This document shows, one piece after another, positions 12,368 to 31,907 of a DNA stretch of 64,000 nucleotides. Source of the DNA: Eleginops maclovinus (lineage: Eukaryota; Chordata; Actinopteri; Perciformes; Eleginopidae); assembly GCF_036324505.1 (NCBI RefSeq), contig NC_086362.1, forward strand, positions 4,647,043 to 4,711,042, read 5' to 3'. A model generated the notes under the pieces. It had not been told where the DNA came from. It searched no databases and saw only the letters and a list, made by a program, of their open reading frames with translations. Numbering within the stretch: position 1 is the first letter of the stretch; the number at the start of each line of letters is the position of its first letter. The position numbers were made by a program, and so were the translations under genes.

Positions 12368-15300
12368 CTAGCAGTTACAGTGCAGCTAAGAAATGCTATC
12401 CTTGGACGCAGGACAAGTGCAATAAAGTAGATTGAGGGGTGAAATAGCACGTTTTTGTATCAATATTGCACTTTGGAAGCACAAACACAAGGGCACAAGA
12501 GATTTCAGAGAGGATGGAGGTGGAACTAAACTGGTGATGGGATCATTTAAAAAAAACAAATTGATAACAGAAGTCCGGACTAAAAAGGATGAACATGTTT
12601 GACATCCTAATACAACGCTTCAGGTGGTCCTTGACAGGTGCCTTGCGCTGCCAAACTTTGCACCCTGCAGCTAGGAGTGTGCTAACGGTGTCATATCATA
12701 ATAAACAAAATACCATGGAGGTGTAATTATAAAAGTCAACATTAAGCCACCTTGACAGAATAAGAGCAGATTTCTCAATACATGGGCGTCGAGTTGATGG
12801 ATTATCTTTGAAGGTGTTACAATACAGCATTGTGCTTTGGTTTCATAATCAGATAAGAATGTGAAGATGCAATATGTCGGAATATGTGTTAATTTGCATA
12901 CAGTGTCTCATTTACAGTGGGCCAATAACCTTAAATGCTTGTCTTGGTTGCTCGAATGTGATTAAGTGCTGTCTTAGGATCTGAAATCTAACTATTTACA
13001 GGTCAATTTCCCACGGTAGGAAACATATGTTGGTTTTTCTACAGTAAAGTAAGGCAGACGAGTTCAAATTGATCTACTGTGACATAAATACACACATGTG
13101 GATGATGATAATTAGACCTGTGATTGGACAAATCTGTAAATTATTTTGGGAGAATATTCATAATCTTTTAAGTAGGGTCCTACATTTTCAACTCAGAAGG
13201 GAATATCAATTAAAGACAACTGGTGTACCACAAAGAACAGTGTTGGGCCCCCTACAATTGACTCTTTCTGAAGGATCAAATTTGTGAATGTTTACTGATG
13301 ACACTGTTGCATAAACATTTGAAAAACCTTCTACAAGTAAAGCAAAGTTATGTGAAAAAGGGTAATACAATGTGATTGCGCGATACTGGATAAACGACCA
13401 AGTCCGTTTCCATAAGTGAAAAATGATTTGGGTATTCACCCCTCCACGCCCAGGTCGTTGAAAATCAGGCCAGTAGTTTCTTCCATATTCCTGCTAAAAA
13501 ACCAAAGAAAAACAACCAACTGGACCTAAAGCATGCCCTCCATGTCAGAGGTTAATAGTGTAAATAAATTAGTACAATTCACAGTGTGTTTCTGGATATC
13601 AAGGTTCAGGGTCTGTAAGAAGATCTTCTATTAACTTGGAGATGTATCTCAAATATCCTGTCCATTTCAGGGGTCGCCCCCCGTCATCCACGTAGATCAT
13701 GTTCCCTCCACTCTGACATTCTCCGATGTATACAGACGCATGGAGAGGAAGGAAATGATGGACAGACTTTTGCAACAGGCTTCTCTTTCAGACTTTTATC
13801 TGGATTATGAACTCTGAGGATTAGCAACAAAAACACACACTGAAATGCCAATCTTCTTCATATATCTGCACGTAGCATTTCCGTGGTGGTAACTATGATG
13901 ATTTTGTTTTAATGCAACAAGATAAATCACATGCTTTGGCTCTAAAACATGGTTGGCAAAAGAAGCAGATTGGAAAATGATCCCTGTTGCCATGAACCAA
14001 ATGCAATGTTTTTGTTTTTCCATGCTTCTCTCATTTTGACTTTGACACAAGAGTTGGCAGGTGCTGGATGGAGACTGTTGTTCTGCAATAAACTGCAAAT
14101 TAACCTGTTGCATGTAAGGATCAGAGTTCAGGAGAAAGGATCAGTGTGAAGAAGCTAGAAGTACAGAAATTCCAAGAAGCATTTATCATGGTGGAGCATC
14201 CTGGTAGCCTAAAGGTCTGAGCTGCTAGCCAAGAACAACCACCTGTTTGTTCCACCTTCACAAATGAAGTAATAGCACACAAATCTAAGCCTCTTTAGTT
14301 CTCTGATTGCAAAAAATATTCCCAGTTCCTTCGTTGTTTTTCAGTTGTCTTAGAAACAAACAGGAGCAAATGCATTTTTCCAATAAAGAACTGTCAAGTG
14401 AGATCTACCACAGCTACCAACGACAACACGGGTAGTATGGTGTTAAAAATATGATATCGGTTAATGTAATGTCGTGCAACAACTGGTAAAAGCGTCAGAG
14501 AGGAGCCCAGCAAAAATAAATGAACCACCAAAGGAAAAACAACATGTAGAATTCCCTTCAACTGTTATCATTACACCTGGAAACACTTAATTCAATTATG
14601 ATATATAAGATTTAATTGTGCAAATACTCCAGCTGTGTTTCATTATAATACTCGATTAAAAGGAATGACGAGAGCACACTGACATTTCAAAGGCATGATC
14701 GGGTCTAAACTGCAAATAAAAAGAGGATAAAAGCTCCAGGAACACCTGCACTATAAAACTATTTTACTGATTTTTAATTGTCTATTATTGGATTGCCTCA
14801 TTGCAGTTTTTGATCGTTTTGATCAGGGCTAAAACCACGAGAAGCACTTATTTTTGATAATGCTTTATAAATATAGTGTATTATTATTATCTTGTAAAAT
14901 ATGTTTAAGTTATGCCAGGACCCCCGTGGTGGTTTGTACATTAACACATAACAGGCACTTCAATATTTGTGTTAAATCAGTTCAATACACACATTTATTT
15001 TTGGTTCAGAGGAGAAATATTACGGGACCCAAAATGGACAATAATGATTCATTTAATGCTGTTACTGTTTTATGAATCACAAGCTTTATATATACATTTT
15101 TATTCAATGCACCTCGACTAACACAAGTATTCAAAGGATGTCTGCCTATGTTTTTTTACCGCTCCTCAGTGCCCTCTTGTGGTTGGATTCTGAATTGCTG
15201 CGCAGTTGTCTTTAATCCTGCTGCAGCCCTCATCACCTCCACCTGAGATAGAACACACATGTGAGTATATCCTTTATATGTTAGTAAGTTCAGCATTTCA

Positions 15301-15490
15301 TTTTTAATGGTGGACACACAAAAGAGGTATACAACATAAACGGACTTCCTACTCGTGAAAGAACAAGCCCTATATTCACTGGATCCTTGTTTAAAATAGG
15401 CTCTGCTTCCAAGTAACATGTTGTATATTTCCAAAGACAACACTATGACACACGCTGAGGCATTTTTCTTTACACTGTAGGTATTAAACA
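10990..15490. other. Intergenic, AT-rich, no gene seen
   Basis: Spacer between the presumed netrin promoter and cnpy4. Only a (TG)n tract at 12320-12364 stands out. All open frames are short and without splice-compatible neighbours. Confidence 0.5.
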
Positions 15491-15511
15491 AACATGTGAA
15501 AGCAGCGCTGA

Positions 15512-15609
15512 CAGCTGTCTGCGGTGCTGCTGGAAGAGGAAAGGTTCAAGTTGAATCTACAGGAGGTCGTCCCGGACTCTGGGCAGGAAACCGAGCTGGA
15601 GCCGTCCAG
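15512..15609 (+). other. Exon-like orphan segment, unknown
   Basis: Between an AG (GCGCTGACAG) and a strong donor-like GTGAGT lies an open frame reading about LSAVLLEEERFKLNLQEVVP and on to ELEPSS. Its amphipathic, Glu/Leu-rich composition looks more protein-like than neighbouring sequence. No partner exon could be found on either side and I do not recognise a family. It may be a lone exon of a lost gene, a noncoding transcript, or chance. Confidence 0.18.
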
Positions 15610-16515
15610 CTGTGAGTCTGTAAAACATCTGCAAAGATCATATCCTTATCAGATTAACCAATAATTAGGGTGCATATTATAAAAATGGGATACAGTATTG
15701 TTCCAGGCTGTGTAGGCCACCAAAATGCAATCAAAGGAAGTAGTTTTCATTTGGAAAATGAATTACAGGAACCACTGTAGACATCGAAAGACGCAATGGC
15801 TCACCCCTGGTGGTCTTTGAAGGAGTATCTGGGGTAAGAGTTCACATCATTCACAGAGGAAGTACACTGATGACTTTCTCTCGATACTCCAGTCATCCAA
15901 GGAATGATAAGACATGGGAAAAACGAAGTTGTATGGTCCCTTCAGGAACATAAAACATGTAAAGATTAAATGATCCCAGATAAAGTGCCTGATTCAAAGC
16001 AAATTACTTAACTGAAGTAACAAAAAAACTGCAAGTGAAAGGGAGGCCACCTTTTCTTTTACACAGGGGAATGTGCTGTGAATTGTCCCACTTTTAATGC
16101 AGTTATATTAAAAAGGCATCACTTCAGGGCTGGACGAGAGGGGAAATGACAACAGTAACTAAAAAGTATAAATGTGTGTGAGTGGAATTATAGAAAATGA
16201 GGTTGAAATACTATTAAACACAGCTGTGACTAGTGTGTCTGTAAATGCACCCTCCATATTCAAACTGGTATGAAATAGGAACTCAAAACATCCTCCAAAA
16301 ACACAAAAGGACACTGACAAATGTGTGTCAGTGTCAATACACATCCACTAGGGAGCAGCATTTAGCAATGATCCAGCTGTCTGCATAGGGAGAATTAGTT
16401 GCAGTAAAATGTGGTTTTCTTACTCGTTTATTTTCATATAAAAGAAACAATTTCTACAGTTTTCTTTACCAAAAATGCATAAAAAACTAAAATATCCAAC
16501 AGTGTTATAAAAGGT

Positions 16516-16524
16516 ATTTTATTC
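16516..16524 (-). promoter_or_regulatory. Candidate polyadenylation signal of cnpy4
   Basis: AATAAA on the minus strand about 415 bases downstream of the cnpy4 stop codon. It is the first good hexamer I noticed at a typical 3'UTR distance. Confidence 0.4.
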
Positions 16525-16936
16525 ACACTGACAAAACTGTACATATTGCATTATAAGGCCGTGATTTGGTTGTAAACATGCTGCTCTGTACCATATAGTG
16601 TTGGCTTTAGGAGATGTAACAGCGTGTAAACATCATATAACACTGAAAAGGTACAAATATTAATTGCAAAAGCTGGAAACCTCTTTCAAGTAGTGTGAAG
16701 AGTGTTTAAAATGTGCGACAGTTCATATAAAACCAACAGGAGAAATGTAGTGTTAAAGTTCAAAAAAGCACACATGGTTATGACTCCCAAGAGAAATTCT
16801 GTAACAAGGATTTGGCAGCAGAAATATAATAAACTAAATGTCAGCGTGTCAAGATACATGATTGTTTTGCAATTTGCAGGGAGATTTGAGGTTATTCTGT
16901 TGTTTTTGCATTTCCCTTTTAGGTATTTTTTCCCCC

Positions 16937-18399
16937 TCATAGCTCTCCAGCATCATGAGTTTTTAGCTCTTCTCCAGATCCGTGGCTTTCTGGCTCCTTG
17001 GCCTCACTCTTGATACTCGTGTCTCCTTTCCACATCTCCTTTATACATTCTGAGGGAGGGAGAGAAAAACAAAATACATGAGGAGGTTTAAGCAACATAG
17101 TGTGTTGGTTTAGTTTGCTTTTGTTATGTTCAGTGAGTTTTTGTTCATCTTATTACTCTCTATAAATAAACTGCACCAGCATCACTTCATTTGGATCATC
17201 TACCTTGCTCTGATGTCTTCAGGACTTGGTTCTGACAGAGGAACTTCTCCAGCCTCTTTTCCTGATGATTGAAGTACCAGTCCTCCACGACCTCCTCATA
17301 CTGCTCCAGCATCGTCTCACACTGAACACAGGCAAAAATATTACTGTATACCTCATGTATTAACATACAAGTTGAGGGTTGTGAAATACATTTGAAATCA
17401 AAACAATGAAATGTTTTCATACAGAGATCATCTTACCTGTTTCTTCATGTCTGAAACCTCTACAGAGGGTTCGTCCCACAGCTCAAATGGCAGACCCAAA
17501 TCCACTTTCACTCCTTTGTGGACCAGGTTCTTCAGAGTCATCATGGTCTGACTGGCCCCCTGCATTACATACAAAACAGGTAGATGTCAGATCGATACAC
17601 AAATCCATACAAAGGTTTAAACAGAGCACAAAAATTAAGCACGTTTTTTCGGGTAGATTTGTCTTTTCGAGAGGAACATAGTCCTGGGAAACATTTCGAT
17701 GACAGCTTTAAAAAGCAGAAACCTCACCTTGGCGTATCGGAGGCTGCCTGGCCTCTCTGCATGAACATTATACTGCAGGATGCGCTCACATATGTTGTCC
17801 AGCGCTTCAGTCAGACGGGTTTCCCTGTCATCAGAATACAGGGTTAGATGTTACACACAAACATAAAGAGACGCAGGTTTTCTATCAGTATAACGAATGT
17901 GTAAATGATCAGAAACATTGAAGTTTACATTGTTACAGCAAACGTAAAGAGGCAAACAATTAAGAGGCATGGATAATATATTAGAGATGGAAATGATACA
18001 ATTCCTTATTTCTCTTAAAGTGATCTATTAACTTACGAGGTGTTGTATTTGATCTTCCTTCTCCTCTTGCCTGTGTCCAGCACCTCTCCCAACTCCAGGA
18101 CTTCTTTGGAGCGACTGCTTTTCTCCAGAGCATCCTGCAGCTCTACTGTTAGAAACTTACACACTGACAGACAGGACAAAACAGGTGTTCAAAAACGTTT
18201 TAAATGCATGTTATTGTCAACGAGTTAAACTCCTGTACATCAACTATGTAAACACTGCTGTTATAAAGTCACTAAATATCATTATAGGCCAGTGTCACTT
18301 GTTTAAAATCCTACCTTCGCATTTGTTGGGCAGTCTTTCATCCTGTTCTGCTGTAACGGAGCAGCAGATGAAAAGGAAAGTCAGTATAAAACTGTTCAT
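16937..18399 (-). CDS. cnpy4: Protein canopy homolog 4 (ER saposin-like chaperone)
   Basis: Six exons: 18399-18315, 18163-18037, 17824-17728, 17559-17437, 17321-17204 and 17049-16937. All phases match, giving 220 residues. Residues 1-18 are a hydrophobic signal peptide ([17 protein letters not shown]). The mature part has the canopy saposin-like cysteine pattern: LPNKCEVCKF, then [28 protein letters not shown] and [10 protein letters not shown]. The block [19 protein letters not shown] and the WDEPSVEV motif are characteristic of CNPY3/4; the short acidic tail and overall layout favour CNPY4. The protein ends HDAGEL, a possible weak ER-retention tail. Canopy 3/4 proteins assist folding and trafficking of Toll-like receptors in the ER. 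The human acidic C-terminal run is much reduced here. Confidence 0.93.
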
Positions 18400-18467
18400 G
18401 TCAAAAGTTTTTGTTTTTAAGGATTCAATAAAAAGTTCAAGCAGCCACATCGGCAGTCACTCGGATC

Positions 18468-18477
18468 TGCGCATGCG
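18468..18477. promoter_or_regulatory. NRF1-type palindromic site upstream of cnpy4
   Basis: TGCGCATGCG lies about 70 bases upstream of the cnpy4 ATG. This matches the core of the NRF1 consensus common in TATA-less housekeeping promoters. Function is inferred from sequence and position only. Confidence 0.55.
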
Positions 18478-19010
18478 TAGCACATCCCAACAGACACGAG
18501 TAGAAGATGCCTGTTGGTTGGATTTCAGGGAAGATAGTCGATAGAAGAAAAAAGCAACTCGCTTCACAATTTAGTTACATTACATTGTTTACCTGCACTC
18601 TTCACTTGTTTCTAACATGTTATTTTGTTTGAGCACGCATATATATTATTTTTAAACTAAGTATTGCTGATTTTGACACCCATTTACTGGATAGTTTTTG
18701 GTTACGGAAAACTGATTTATGACCATTTCTGAAGGTACTGTTTAGGCTCGATAGAACATGAAAACGCAAAGTTTAAATCCAATATATGCTAATATTTAGC
18801 AGTTATATTCGTTTCGTCTATACAGTATATATGTGTTTCATAGAAGTAAACTTGTAGCTCTTAAAAACCATAACCATATTCGTATTTTTTGCATTGAAAT
18901 ATGGCGTTTGTGGCTATGCATGACCTAATAGAGGCAGTAATTACAACAGTGCCCAAATAATTTATAATAATTACATAATATTACATAATAATTTATTTAA
19001 AAAACACCCT

Positions 19011-19221
19011 ATTTTCAATTAATTATATATAATTTATTAAATGATATATAATTAATTGAAAATATATATAATTTAATAAATTATATATAATTTATTAAAT
19101 TATCGGTTAAATATTTAACCAATAATTTAATAAATGAAAGCCTCATTGGAAAATAAGGCAGCTAATGTTTGGGTGCAAATTGTGCTAAATTTACCTTTAT
19201 GTAACAGTTATCCAATGAGGC
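19011..19221. repeat. AT-rich nested palindromes, possible MITE remnant
   Basis: A perfect 20-base inverted repeat (19011-19030 and 19044-19063, 13-base loop) is followed by a perfect 16-base palindrome GGTTAAATATTTAACC (19105-19120). A further 12-base inverted pair AGCCTCATTGGA / TCCAATGAGGCT sits at about 19139-19150 and 19210-19221. Nested symmetry of this kind is typical of miniature inverted-repeat elements, but I see no clear target duplication. Confidence 0.5.
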
Positions 19222-21038
19222 TGAATTGGATTTTTGACCCTTGAAAACAAATTCTATTTTTTTATCAGCTCTGAGTTGTTGCTTCATGCTTGTCACATAG
19301 GAATGGGGGATAATTAGCCTGTTATTTGGCAGTGAGGTGGTTAAAATAGAATGCGCTCGCTCGCCTCTTGGTTTCTCAGGTGTCAGGGGCAACACACTCA
19401 ACAGCAACAGATACCCCAGGACTGTGTGAGGGAGAAGATAGAGAGGAGAGAAGGGAAGAGGAGAAGAGAGCAAAAAGATAAGGCAGAAAACGAGGAGAGG
19501 ACACCGAGGACGGAAGAGAAAAGCAGTGAAATTCATCGAGTGGAGGAAGAGCAGAAGACAGAATGTGCTTAGTCACCAACCAGGAGTGAGTGACACACAC
19601 ACATGCACACACAAACACACACTCCTGGAAAAGAAGAGTATGTTTATGTTCTCCAGCTGCAGAACATTTCACAGCAGAGTGTCAAGTGTTCATCTTGAAT
19701 ATCTGAAACTCAATAGTAACTGTAGTGTTTTACTGGTGTGAAGTGAAGCTTCTCTGTCTTTAAGTGTGTGTTATGTCACCAAGGGGGATGAATGTGTGTG
19801 TATTGTCTGTGTGGAGGGAGATAGAGTTACACAGACACCCGGCTCCAGCAGTGTCACCCTGCCCTGTATGTCACAGCCATATGCACAGACAGACACACAC
19901 TCACACATCAGCTCTTCAGGCTGTTACGCATACGCATACACACACACACAAACACCCACACACACACTCTTAAGACATGGTGTCAGGGAACTTGGAGCCC
20001 TCACAACAAGCTGATCTCTAAAACTGCAGCATCATACTTTTCTTTTCCGCATTTCATTTTCGGACGTTGGTTTTTCCCAATTACTGTAGGTCCAATGACA
20101 CTGAGTTGAGTATCTGGAGGAGATGACTCAAACACTCCCAACACATTCAGAGGAAGGAATAAGAAAGTGTCAGCTGACAGTGGGACAGAGAAGAGCAAGA
20201 CGCAAGAGATGACCAATGCTGGATACCTGTTGCATCACATGAGTTCCTCTGAGAAATTACCCTTACCCAAATGACCAAAGGAGGTCATATTCCTGGATCC
20301 TCTGCCTGAGATCAGGGAATATCATCTCAGGAAAGCAACTGGAGAAACGTCTCAAAGGTAAAATATCTGCAGTTTATACAGACAACATTTGTCTAACTTG
20401 ATACATGAAGATAATATAGCTGTGTTTATGATTCGGTCAGAGGGTGTTTGGATTAGTAATCTTTGGAGAGAGGTAGAATCTTTCTAATTAGACAATTAAT
20501 AGTTTGTACACACACTTGACTGGAGCTTCCCTCAACAATGAATTGTGCTTTTTACATATTCAAATGTATTGATTTATTTTCAATTTGAGTTTAGTCTTTA
20601 TTGTTCTGAATGGAAAATGTCCCTTGCAGCAAAGCAAAAACAGAGGTGTCAAGACATCACCAACAGTAGCAGTAAAAGCAATGAACACATTTACTTTTAA
20701 ATCATTGCACTGAAAGGGAATGTTTTGTTGTTGTTTTTGTGTATTGCACCCGGCAATGGTTGGAGAGTTTAGAGCAGAATATAAGTCACACATTCAACAA
20801 CAACGAGCCTCATTTTTTAATACATATATATTTGTATTTATCATTCCTATTTGATTTGATGATTCATTTATTGGTCTTTAAGACTTTGTGCATTAGTTTT
20901 CTCTTTGTTTTTGTGTCTATCTGCATTAATCTGATACATGAAAACAAAAACCTCACTGATAATTAATGACATTAACCGGTGTGGTGTACCCGAGCACCTC
21001 GCTCCTCTGCGTACAGCAAGACCCCGAGCTGACCCCCA

Positions 21039-21330
<292 letters not shown>

Positions 21331-21845
21331 ACCCTGCTGGACCCCCAGCTCAGGAGCTATGTAACCTCTGAGAAGCCAACAGGAATTTGTAGTAGTGTTT
21401 AACAAATGTTCTTTTAAATTGTGTATTTTTTTGTAGGAATTAGATATGAAGTCCCGCAGGTTATTAACTTAAACATTGTTTTGCCCTAATAGGCTGCGAT
21501 GTTATTTGCTTGTTTCTGACAAAAGTCTCGAAGGTTACATTTGTTAAAAATAAAATGACATTTCAAGGTTTTTTTTTAGGGTTTTTCTTTCTTTATTTTC
21601 TTAGTACTTCCTTGAGTCAAGCAAGGGGATCCATGATGATGAAAGATGTTTGGCCTTGCTGTTTTATTTTGAAATTGATTTATATATACACTCGAGGTTT
21701 TATCCAGGAGGAATGTTTTATAAATACAGTCCATTTATTCTTCTGAAAGTGTAACCTTATACTGCTGCATGGAAAATTCCATATGAACTATTCATCTGTC
21801 CCGTGTCTCTTCTTCTTGTCCAAAGCCCCTTCCTCTCCGGCCACA

Positions 21846-28968
<7,123 letters not shown>

Positions 28969-30279
28969 AAGCATCATGGGTCGCCCTGGTGACCATACAA
29001 TGACTTAGCAACTGACTTCCTCTCAGGTGGAAGTGAATGGATGGACAGAAGTTTTGATATACTACAGTAAGACTGTGGTAAACAACTCAAGCACTGATAC
29101 AAAAGATGTATTTAAGGCAGATGCAATTAGCACTCGGGTGACAATAGTGAACAAGGCTACTTGCACCCGGCGTGTAATCTGTATTCTGTGGCGATCTGCA
29201 GGTCGGAAGTTAGGATGGCCATCTTTCACGACTCAAGCAATCCATGCAAAAAAATTACCTGCGGCCAAAATATTCCCTTCGTGTGGTATTATATTGACTT
29301 CATCGTAATAACTGTTGTTTTGTTTCTGTTGTGGTTTTTAAAATGATTTATATTGTTGATATGTTTGAATTTGAATAATATTTGTGTTTTGAAAACATTT
29401 TCCTATGATTAAATAACCAACACTTTTCAGAGTGTTTTGACCAGTCAGTTTATTTCATTTGTTGCAGAATTTAAATTATTGAGATCATTTTTTTACAGAA
29501 AACTTTCACTTTAGCTTTCAGCCCAGAGCCATGTGTTGCAACACAACCCTTCATTCAGTTGTGCTGACTTCACGTGGTCTGATATCTTAACTTTATTAGT
29601 CAAGAATTAAATCAGTAGCCGGACAATGGGAACGACTAAAGTGCATCCTATAGTGAGAGTGAATGTTTCAACATGGACAGATATGAGGTGAAATGCTTGC
29701 AATGACAACTAAAACTGGTGCAGTCCAACTATTGAATAAGTCTAGTTTAATCATGTAAAGATCGGAGGCCATCTGAAGTATGAATGCCAACAGGATCTAA
29801 CACAAACTGTGTGAGACTAAGCATGAACATTTATTGAATATTTTCCTATTTGTCCACCGTTTGGATTACATGTAAATGACCGAGATAAACTGTAGCGTCA
29901 CTGGACCTTATGCCACTTAGAAAAACTACTGTGTGCTGCTGTATGTGGCCACACCTCGGTTACAAATGCAAACTATCAGATCTAAGATAAAAGCTTCAGG
30001 CTGGGTCAACCTTTAACTGTTCTCATTTGACAGTGTTTGTATATCTGGAGCTTGTTTGAAGTGTTGAAATGGGGTTTGTGTTATGTGGCTCAAAATTGAG
30101 TTTCAAATTGCTTTATGTGCGTTATCAAGTGTCCTTTTTTTTTATATATGCTATGCTGTGATACTATTCTATATAACTTTGGGACAGAAAATCACAATTT
30201 TAGTTCACAGTTGAGCTAAAAAATATTAAGCATGGTATTCAAAACTTGCTCCATCCTGACCACTTACAACAATCAGAGT
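28969..30279. other. Intergenic between calpain and the duplicated TMEM272-like genes
   Basis: 3'UTR-like sequence, then AT-rich spacer. No further exon, RNA gene or repeat recognised. Confidence 0.5.
29408..29413 (+). promoter_or_regulatory. Candidate polyadenylation signal of the calpain gene
   Basis: ATTAAA variant hexamer about 440 bases after the stop codon at 28968, in AT-rich sequence. No canonical AATAAA was seen nearer. Confidence 0.3.
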
Positions 30280-30502
30280 CATGTCATGGTAAGAATAACC
30301 GCTCGGTATCAATAATATGAGTTCTGCTGCATAATACTTTTACCTTTATTTAATTGTGTTTTTTGTGTCTGCTTGTGTTTTTTCACACTGTGATACCAAC
30401 GCTTTTATTGAATTAGAGGATCTACATACTTATCCCGCTACTGAGAAACAGGCCTAATGTTTTGAGGTGTACAATCAGCTGATTGCGTAAACGCCGCTCT
30501 GG

Positions 30503-30597
30503 GCATGCGCGCTCCGGAGAGGGGGCGTTCGAGGCGCTGCTGCTGTCAGAGTCACAGCTGCAGAGTGCGGGACGGGTGTAGACTGACTGACAGGAGG
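30503..30597 (+). promoter_or_regulatory. Promoter and noncoding exon 1 of TMEM272-like copy A
   Basis: GC-rich stretch with an NRF1-like GCATGCGCGC at 30503-30512. A probable noncoding exon ends at 30597 before a donor GTAAGTGTCC. The coding exon at 33580 starts after an acceptor (TTTGTCAG) 17 bases before its ATG, so an upstream noncoding exon is expected. Confidence 0.5.
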
Positions 30598-31759
30598 GTA
30601 AGTGTCCTGTAACTAAACTAGCCGTCACTTTTTTTGCGTTATTACATTACTATGTTGATACTTTACGCGGTTATTCCGCAGTTTACACCCATTATCTGGC
30701 GTTAGAAGTTAACTTTTCTGTCTGTGTGTTAGCGGGGTGTGGCAGGTTACATTACATACCTTTTCCTTGTGTATAAAAGGCGAGACCACAGCGAGACGTT
30801 ATCTTTTCGGTTTTGTCAGCATTTATTTTATCAGGTTGCGTAACGTTTACCAAAGTGTTGGACATTTGTGGTCAAACTGAAACTGAAATTGAAAGTGGTC
30901 ATGTTTTGACTTTTGTTTACCCAGTAAATCTTTTTAAATCAGTTAACGGGCCTAAATTAGAATAAAGTGATATTTCATCTTCACATATTTGTATAAATCT
31001 CAACTTTCCTGTAGTTCCTGCTGTCTGCTTTAATGCTGTAGTTTGTGCTCGGGTTGTTTCCTCTTGCTGGTAAGACTGGCTTTCATAGAAATCCAGTCAA
31101 ACCACTCAGCTGTCATTTGGCTGTTTCTTCCTGTGCACGTGCATTGTAAGTTTGTGGACTTAAACAACAAACAAGACGTCATGCAATTCAGGACATCACT
31201 TTTAATTGAGGAAAACTAAATCAAATCTCGTATGGGATAAATGAACTGACCTGATTAAATCACTGTAATGAACAACCACATGCATGAATCCCTAACCCTT
31301 TAACTTAAGTATTACAGATATACATTTTAAATCTAGGATCCTTTCGTGAGCTGGGATTTTATGTCTTTTATGACTCAAACAGGAGCTGTTGAAATTCTAA
31401 ATAAAATCCTTATGTTGTAGTGATGTCATCAAGCTTATCTGGCATTGGGCTTGATTGATAGAGACTTTATGGATCCCAAATTGGGTATCTAATTCAATAG
31501 ATTGAAATATTGATGCTTAAGATTTTCAGCTGTAAGCCTTCCTTCAGCAAACAATCCCCAGGTGTGGAATTACGAAGAAACAGACCTTCAAGAGGCATCG
31601 TGATCTGATTGAGTTTACTCCTCACACCAACATTGGCATTCTTTAACACTGTCAGAGCGATAATGGATCATACAAAATAGTCCTTAGTTCAATGCGTTCT
31701 TCTTTTTCAAAACCAGTTGACTACATCGTTTGGACTATAAATACATTGTATTACTTTCC

Positions 31760-31830
31760 CACTTTGTCCTGCAACTGTTGCACAGCAATTTCCCTCTGGA
31801 TAAATAAAGCTTCTTGAATCTTGAATCTAA
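31760..31830. repeat. LINE 3'-tail-like fragment in copy A
   Basis: Contains GCACAGCAATTTCCCTCTGG and an AATAAAG followed by tandem CTTGAAT units. This is a common 3' end of fish CR1/L2/Rex-type retroposons. It is absent at the matching place in copy B. Confidence 0.5.
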
Positions 31831-31907
31831 AATATATATTAAGGTTGTATTAGGTTTTGGCTTCTTACATTCGAGGAATTTGTGGTTTGGCCGATTTCGT
31901 ACAAATA

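Noticed and set aside
19790..19880. Short immunoglobulin-like phrase (VTQTPGSSSVTLPC)
   Set aside because: Runs straight into CA repeats, lacks the rest of a V domain and any splice partners; likely chance.
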